From NCBI RefSeq assembly GCF_035222485.1, contig NC_085920.1, positions 4,402,001 through 4,466,000 on the forward strand: a stretch of DNA of 64,000 bases, in the 5' to 3' direction. The notes under the pieces were generated by a model that made no database searches, was not told where the DNA came from, and saw only the letters and a program-made list of their open reading frames with translations. The position numbers and the translations under genes are program-made. This DNA is from Podospora pseudoanserina (taxonomy: Eukaryota; Ascomycota; Sordariomycetes; Sordariales; Podosporaceae). Position 1 is the stretch's first letter. The number at the start of each line of letters is the position of its first letter. This document shows positions 60,063 through 64,000 of the stretch, in pieces.

Positions 60063-63000
60063 AAAAAAGAAATTAAGGATAAGCTATATCGATAGGAGCG
60101 GCGGAAGACTGACTATTAACGAGTATATCGTAATAGCAGTCTAGCTTAATAATCGATAATATTATTTTTATAAGGATCGTAAATATATATATATATATAT
60201 ATATGTAAAGACGTTACCGGCTTAACAATAACAGGAAAAGACGTCCTTATAGAACTTACGTTTTAGAAATTACTTATATAAAACTTATAGAGATTGATAT
60301 GATTTAACGATAAAATTTATAAGGCTGGACTTAAAGTAAAAATAACTTTAAATATTTTAATTATAGTAAAGTAGAATACTTGAAAACAGATTATAAAGTA
60401 TTTACGTAACTCGGGTAGAGAAAAAGATTATAAATATTATTATATTAAAGGGACCAAGGGTTATAGAATCGTGTTTATTAGGTACTAATAAAGCAAAGCA
60501 GTAAATTTCGAGAAAAGCTTTTATTAATATACCGAATGAAAGGAAGCGGAATTCTAAGAGTTACAGAAAGTAATAAAAAAAGAAAAAGGCGGAGTATAAA
60601 AAAGGAAATCTTTAAATTGAAGTATTATAAAATTAAATAATATAAATTATTACGGAAAACGCTATAAAACCTTTTAAAAATAATAATTTTATAGAATAAA
60701 AAAAACCTATCTACTAAACGATATTAAAGAGGTAATATAATAAATATTAATTTACTATCTCGCCGGAAATATAGCCTATAAGACTTTTATATAAAAGTTA
60801 GGAAAAATATTTAGAACATGAAAAGGTCGCTAATATTAGGGTCGCCAAATTGGTAAGAAATATACTGACCCTTACGACGTATTAACGCTATAAGAGCAAT
60901 ACGGTATAATTTTATTCTAAATATCTGAAGTACCGGAAAGTACCTTAGTTTTGAGATATTATATATAAATATATAAAGTATTACTAAAGTATATCGCTAT
61001 ATAATTATTGATTAATATTCAAGGTAAGTAAAGAGGGTCAACTATAACTAGTTAAAGGAATAATAGCAAGGTAAAAAAAGCTTAAAAGAAATTAAATAAT
61101 TATATTTTATAGAAGATTTAAGGCCCGGTAAAAATTGAGGCTAGTCTTTAAGTATTACAACTTACTCTAAGATATACGAGATATCAGTTTAAATATACGG
61201 ACGGTAAAAATATAAATAATAATATAGTTTTTTTTTATTAAAAAAAAAGAAATTGTATTAAAATTATATTTAAGCGTAAACTATATACTGTATTTATAGG
61301 AAAAAGTGAAACGGTACTGATAAATAAAAGGATTTAAGTAAACGATTAAATAAAAGAACTACTATTGAGTATAAATATAAAAAGAATTAAAAAATAAAAG
61401 ACGGAAAATAGAAGGAAGTTACGCGGAAATAACTAAAAGATTTTATATTATTAAATAACCTAAATTAAAAAGACGCTTTTAAACGATATAACCGTTTAGG
61501 AAACGACTCGCGGCCTTTCGCGGGGGTTAATAACCGCTGACGGACTATGAGTAATATTTTCCGAAGTATTAACGGAAGGTAAAAATATAGAATAACAATT
61601 TAATATTTATTAGCGACGTTACTATTATATAGGAAGGAGGTAAGGAAGATAAATATCTTTAAGTTATAGTATATGAAAAAAGTTTTTAAACGGTAATATA
61701 AATAAATGAAAGTGTAGAAATAAATTTGATTTTATTATAATAATTTATAGATTAGATTAAAATACTATAAAAATATCATAAATTGTTATATAAAAGTTAT
61801 TTCCGATATAAAAAGTTTCTAGAGAAATATTGTTTTAAATAATATGGTCGAAGGAAGAATAATTTTATTATACTAGATTTTATATATATAGGACTGTCGA
61901 AAAATACAATTCTAAAGTAATTATAGTATAAAAACTATAATTTAAATATTAACTAGAGGGATAGTAACTATTTGCGATTAAAAGAACTTTTAATTATTTA
62001 ATTAATAAGAGAAAGTTAAAAGTATATATGAAATCAAGTATAAGATAAATACCCTCTACAGTACTAGCGTAAGGAATTTAAAAAGTAATACTATATTATA
62101 TTAATATAAATAGTAAAATTGAAAAAGTAAAGTTAACAATATTAATAAAGATATCGGAAATTACTAAATATATTTATTATAGTAACATAAAGAAAGGTAA
62201 GAAAAAAGTAATATTAATGGAAAATTAAAGATATTTAACCTTTACGGTTAAATATTCAAATGGATTTTTAAAGCGAGCATTATGGGACTATAAAACTAAA
62301 ATAAAAAAGGAACTGAACTATAGTAATTTCAGATTTATTATACTAATGATAAGTAAAGTACGAAATTATAAAAATACTTAAATATAAATTTAAGAAGAGG
62401 ATGTATTAGTAAGTCTTTATTGCTAATAAAATACCTTATAATTTTTATACCGAAGAAAACGGTAACTTATAATTGTATATAAATTACCCTTAATTAAATA
62501 ACGAAATAATACAAAATAATGATTAATTACTATTAATATGTAGGTTATGAAATTAATTAACTAAAGCGTAATGTTTTATTCGTTTTAATATACCTATTGG
62601 ATATACCTATACATAGATAAAAGAAATAAATAAATAAAAAATAATATTTTATATACCTTATAATTATGTTAAATATCTTAAAATACTATTCGGGTTAACT
62701 AATATATTTATAACGGTCTGGTCTTATACTGTTTATATAATCCAGAAGTACTTTAATAAAATAATAATAAATTATTATAATAATATTTCAATTTCTTTAT
62801 GTACTTTAAAAGAATATAAGTAATATATACGAGAAATATTTAATACGAGATAAGGAACCGGACTCTTAATTAACAAGGAACAAAGCGAGTTTTACGTATA
62901 AAAGATAATATAATTAAAATATTTAATATCGCTAAGTAAATTTATTTAAAACCTAGGACAATTATAGTGGTTAAGGATTGGCTTATACCGTAATTATAAA

Positions 63001-63603
63001 TATATATTAAAGAAATTTTAGAACTTATAAATTTCTATTGGATATTTATCCGGAAATATATAAGTATTGCGCAGTTATTTAACGGTTTAATTAAAAAAAA
63101 ATAAAAGAGTTTCGGTAGGCGTAAAAAAAGAAATAACCTTTTTAGGAACTAAAGGAAGCTATTTTAAAGGATTTAATATATCAATTATTAAACCCTAATC
63201 GGTTAGTCGAGGCTAAGGTTAATATATTAAACTATATAATCGGTAAATAATTAGGCTGTCGAAACGACGACGGAAAGCTATACTAAGTAATCTTTTTTTT
63301 TGAAGAAGCGAAAAGAGGTACGCTAAAACTATATGATTTCTATTAAAAAGTAATTTATTGGTACTAAAGTATTCAAGGAACAGAATTTATATTTTAATAA
63401 TATTAAGTTAGAAATATAGGTTTATATAAATTATTAGTATCTATAATACTTTACTTTTACGAAGGGCCTTAACGTATAGTAAACGCGATAGTTAAACTTT
63501 TTTGAGGATTTTAACTTTTAAATTACTTATAAAAAGGTTCGGAGAATAATAAAGCAACCGCTCTTAGCTAGTAAAGTGAATTTTATATAAATATATTCAG
63601 ACA
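60063..63603 (+). pseudogene. Gypsy gag-pol fragment
   Basis: Starts in the C-terminal part of gag (KEIKDKLYR... near 60070) and continues through the GC hairpin (61504-61526) and reverse transcriptase. The active site at 62773-62784 reads Y-Y-N-N, with both catalytic aspartates lost. It ends in the RNase H region near 63600 at an inversion junction. No LTR is attached. Confidence 0.75.
60185..60204. repeat. AT dinucleotide run
   Basis: A pure TA/AT run of about 20 bp within the Gypsy fragment. A similar run lies near 36545-36563. Confidence 0.8.
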
Positions 63604-63614
63604 TGATGCCTACG

Positions 63615-64000
63615 TAGCCCTAAATAAATATCCGATAAAAGTTTATAAACTTTAACAATTCCTCAATATATATTTATAACTATAGTATAGGTTAATCTTT
63701 AATTACTATAATGTTTCTAAATTCTATACAAACCTCACTTAATGATATTAAATATTTTAAATATATAATTTTCTATACGTAAAACTCGCTTTTTTATTTA
63801 TTAATTAAAAATTCGGCTCTGTATAGTATATTAAATTTTTTTTATATATATTATTTATATTGGTTTAAAATATATAAATAAATAAAAACGTTATCGAGAT
63901 AATATAATATTATTTTACTAAGGTATTTCCGGATTATATAGTTAAAAGAGAAATTAAAATATTACGGGCGTATTAATGAACCCGAGTAATATTATAAAGT
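63615..64000 (-). pseudogene. Gypsy reverse-transcriptase fragment, inverted
   Basis: A minus-strand relic homologous to about 30140-30500 of element 1, running off the window. The active site at 63890-63901 reads Y-L-D-N, with the second catalytic aspartate lost. It faces the plus-strand fragment that ends at about 63603. Confidence 0.75.

Noticed and set aside
23691-64000. Centromere
   Set aside because: A 40 kb AT-rich, RIP-mutated block would fit, but so would any heterochromatic transposon island. Nothing in the sequence is centromere-specific, and CENP-A data would be needed.

Overview
The window is nuclear DNA of a filamentous ascomycete (Pezizomycotina). Several things point there: short 57-143 bp GT-AG introns with CTRAC-type branch points, fungal gene families such as a 211-residue APS kinase and Mak21/Noc1, and an AT-rich block with the CpA-to-TpA signature of repeat-induced point mutation (RIP). 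A sordariomycete is likely, but the species cannot be told from the sequence.

Layout. Positions 1-23,300 are gene-rich and of normal base composition. In order they hold a possible 3' end of a truncated gene (1-186), about 4 kb with no convincing gene, an F-box protein (4131-5756, +), a large AT-hook/polyglutamine protein (6742-10215, -), V-ATPase subunit C (11813-13199, +), APS kinase (13435-14296, -), a mitochondrial hotdog thioesterase (14929-16002, -), a small cystatin-like protein (16842-17500, +), the ribosome-assembly factor Mak21/Noc1 (17664-20967, -) and mitochondrial prolyl-tRNA synthetase (21394-23254, +). These are unrelated housekeeping genes, not a cluster. The last two share a 426 bp divergent promoter.

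From about 23,650 to the end the DNA is an AT-rich, gene-free block, entered through the decayed 3' end of a Copia element. It contains two kinds of AT-rich sequence. (1) RIP-mutated Ty3/Gypsy DNA at 24,154-41,175, 51,989-57,097 and 59,095-64,000 is poor in CA/TG but keeps CG. (2) The sequence between these blocks keeps CA/TG and is poor in CG. The first Gypsy block can be read as a nest: a minus-strand element (24259-34102, target duplication ACTCA/ACTTA) sits inside the 5' LTR of a plus-strand element (34367-41175), and a pogo/Fot1-type DNA transposon (27503-29381, TA duplication) sits inside the minus-strand element. In the second block a solo LTR (55767-56153) with a perfect GTAAT duplication interrupts the gag region of another minus-strand copy.

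All five reverse-transcriptase relics have lost at least one catalytic aspartate, and the losses follow the RIP dinucleotide rule exactly. No intact biological system was found in the AT block. The most unusual signals are paired antisense tRNA-like modules near the 3' end of the Gypsy family, a GC island that escaped RIP, a GC hairpin conserved in every Gypsy copy, and the two-regime composition of the AT-rich DNA. Exon boundaries were worked out by eye from splice signals and reading frame. No alignments or database searches were run.
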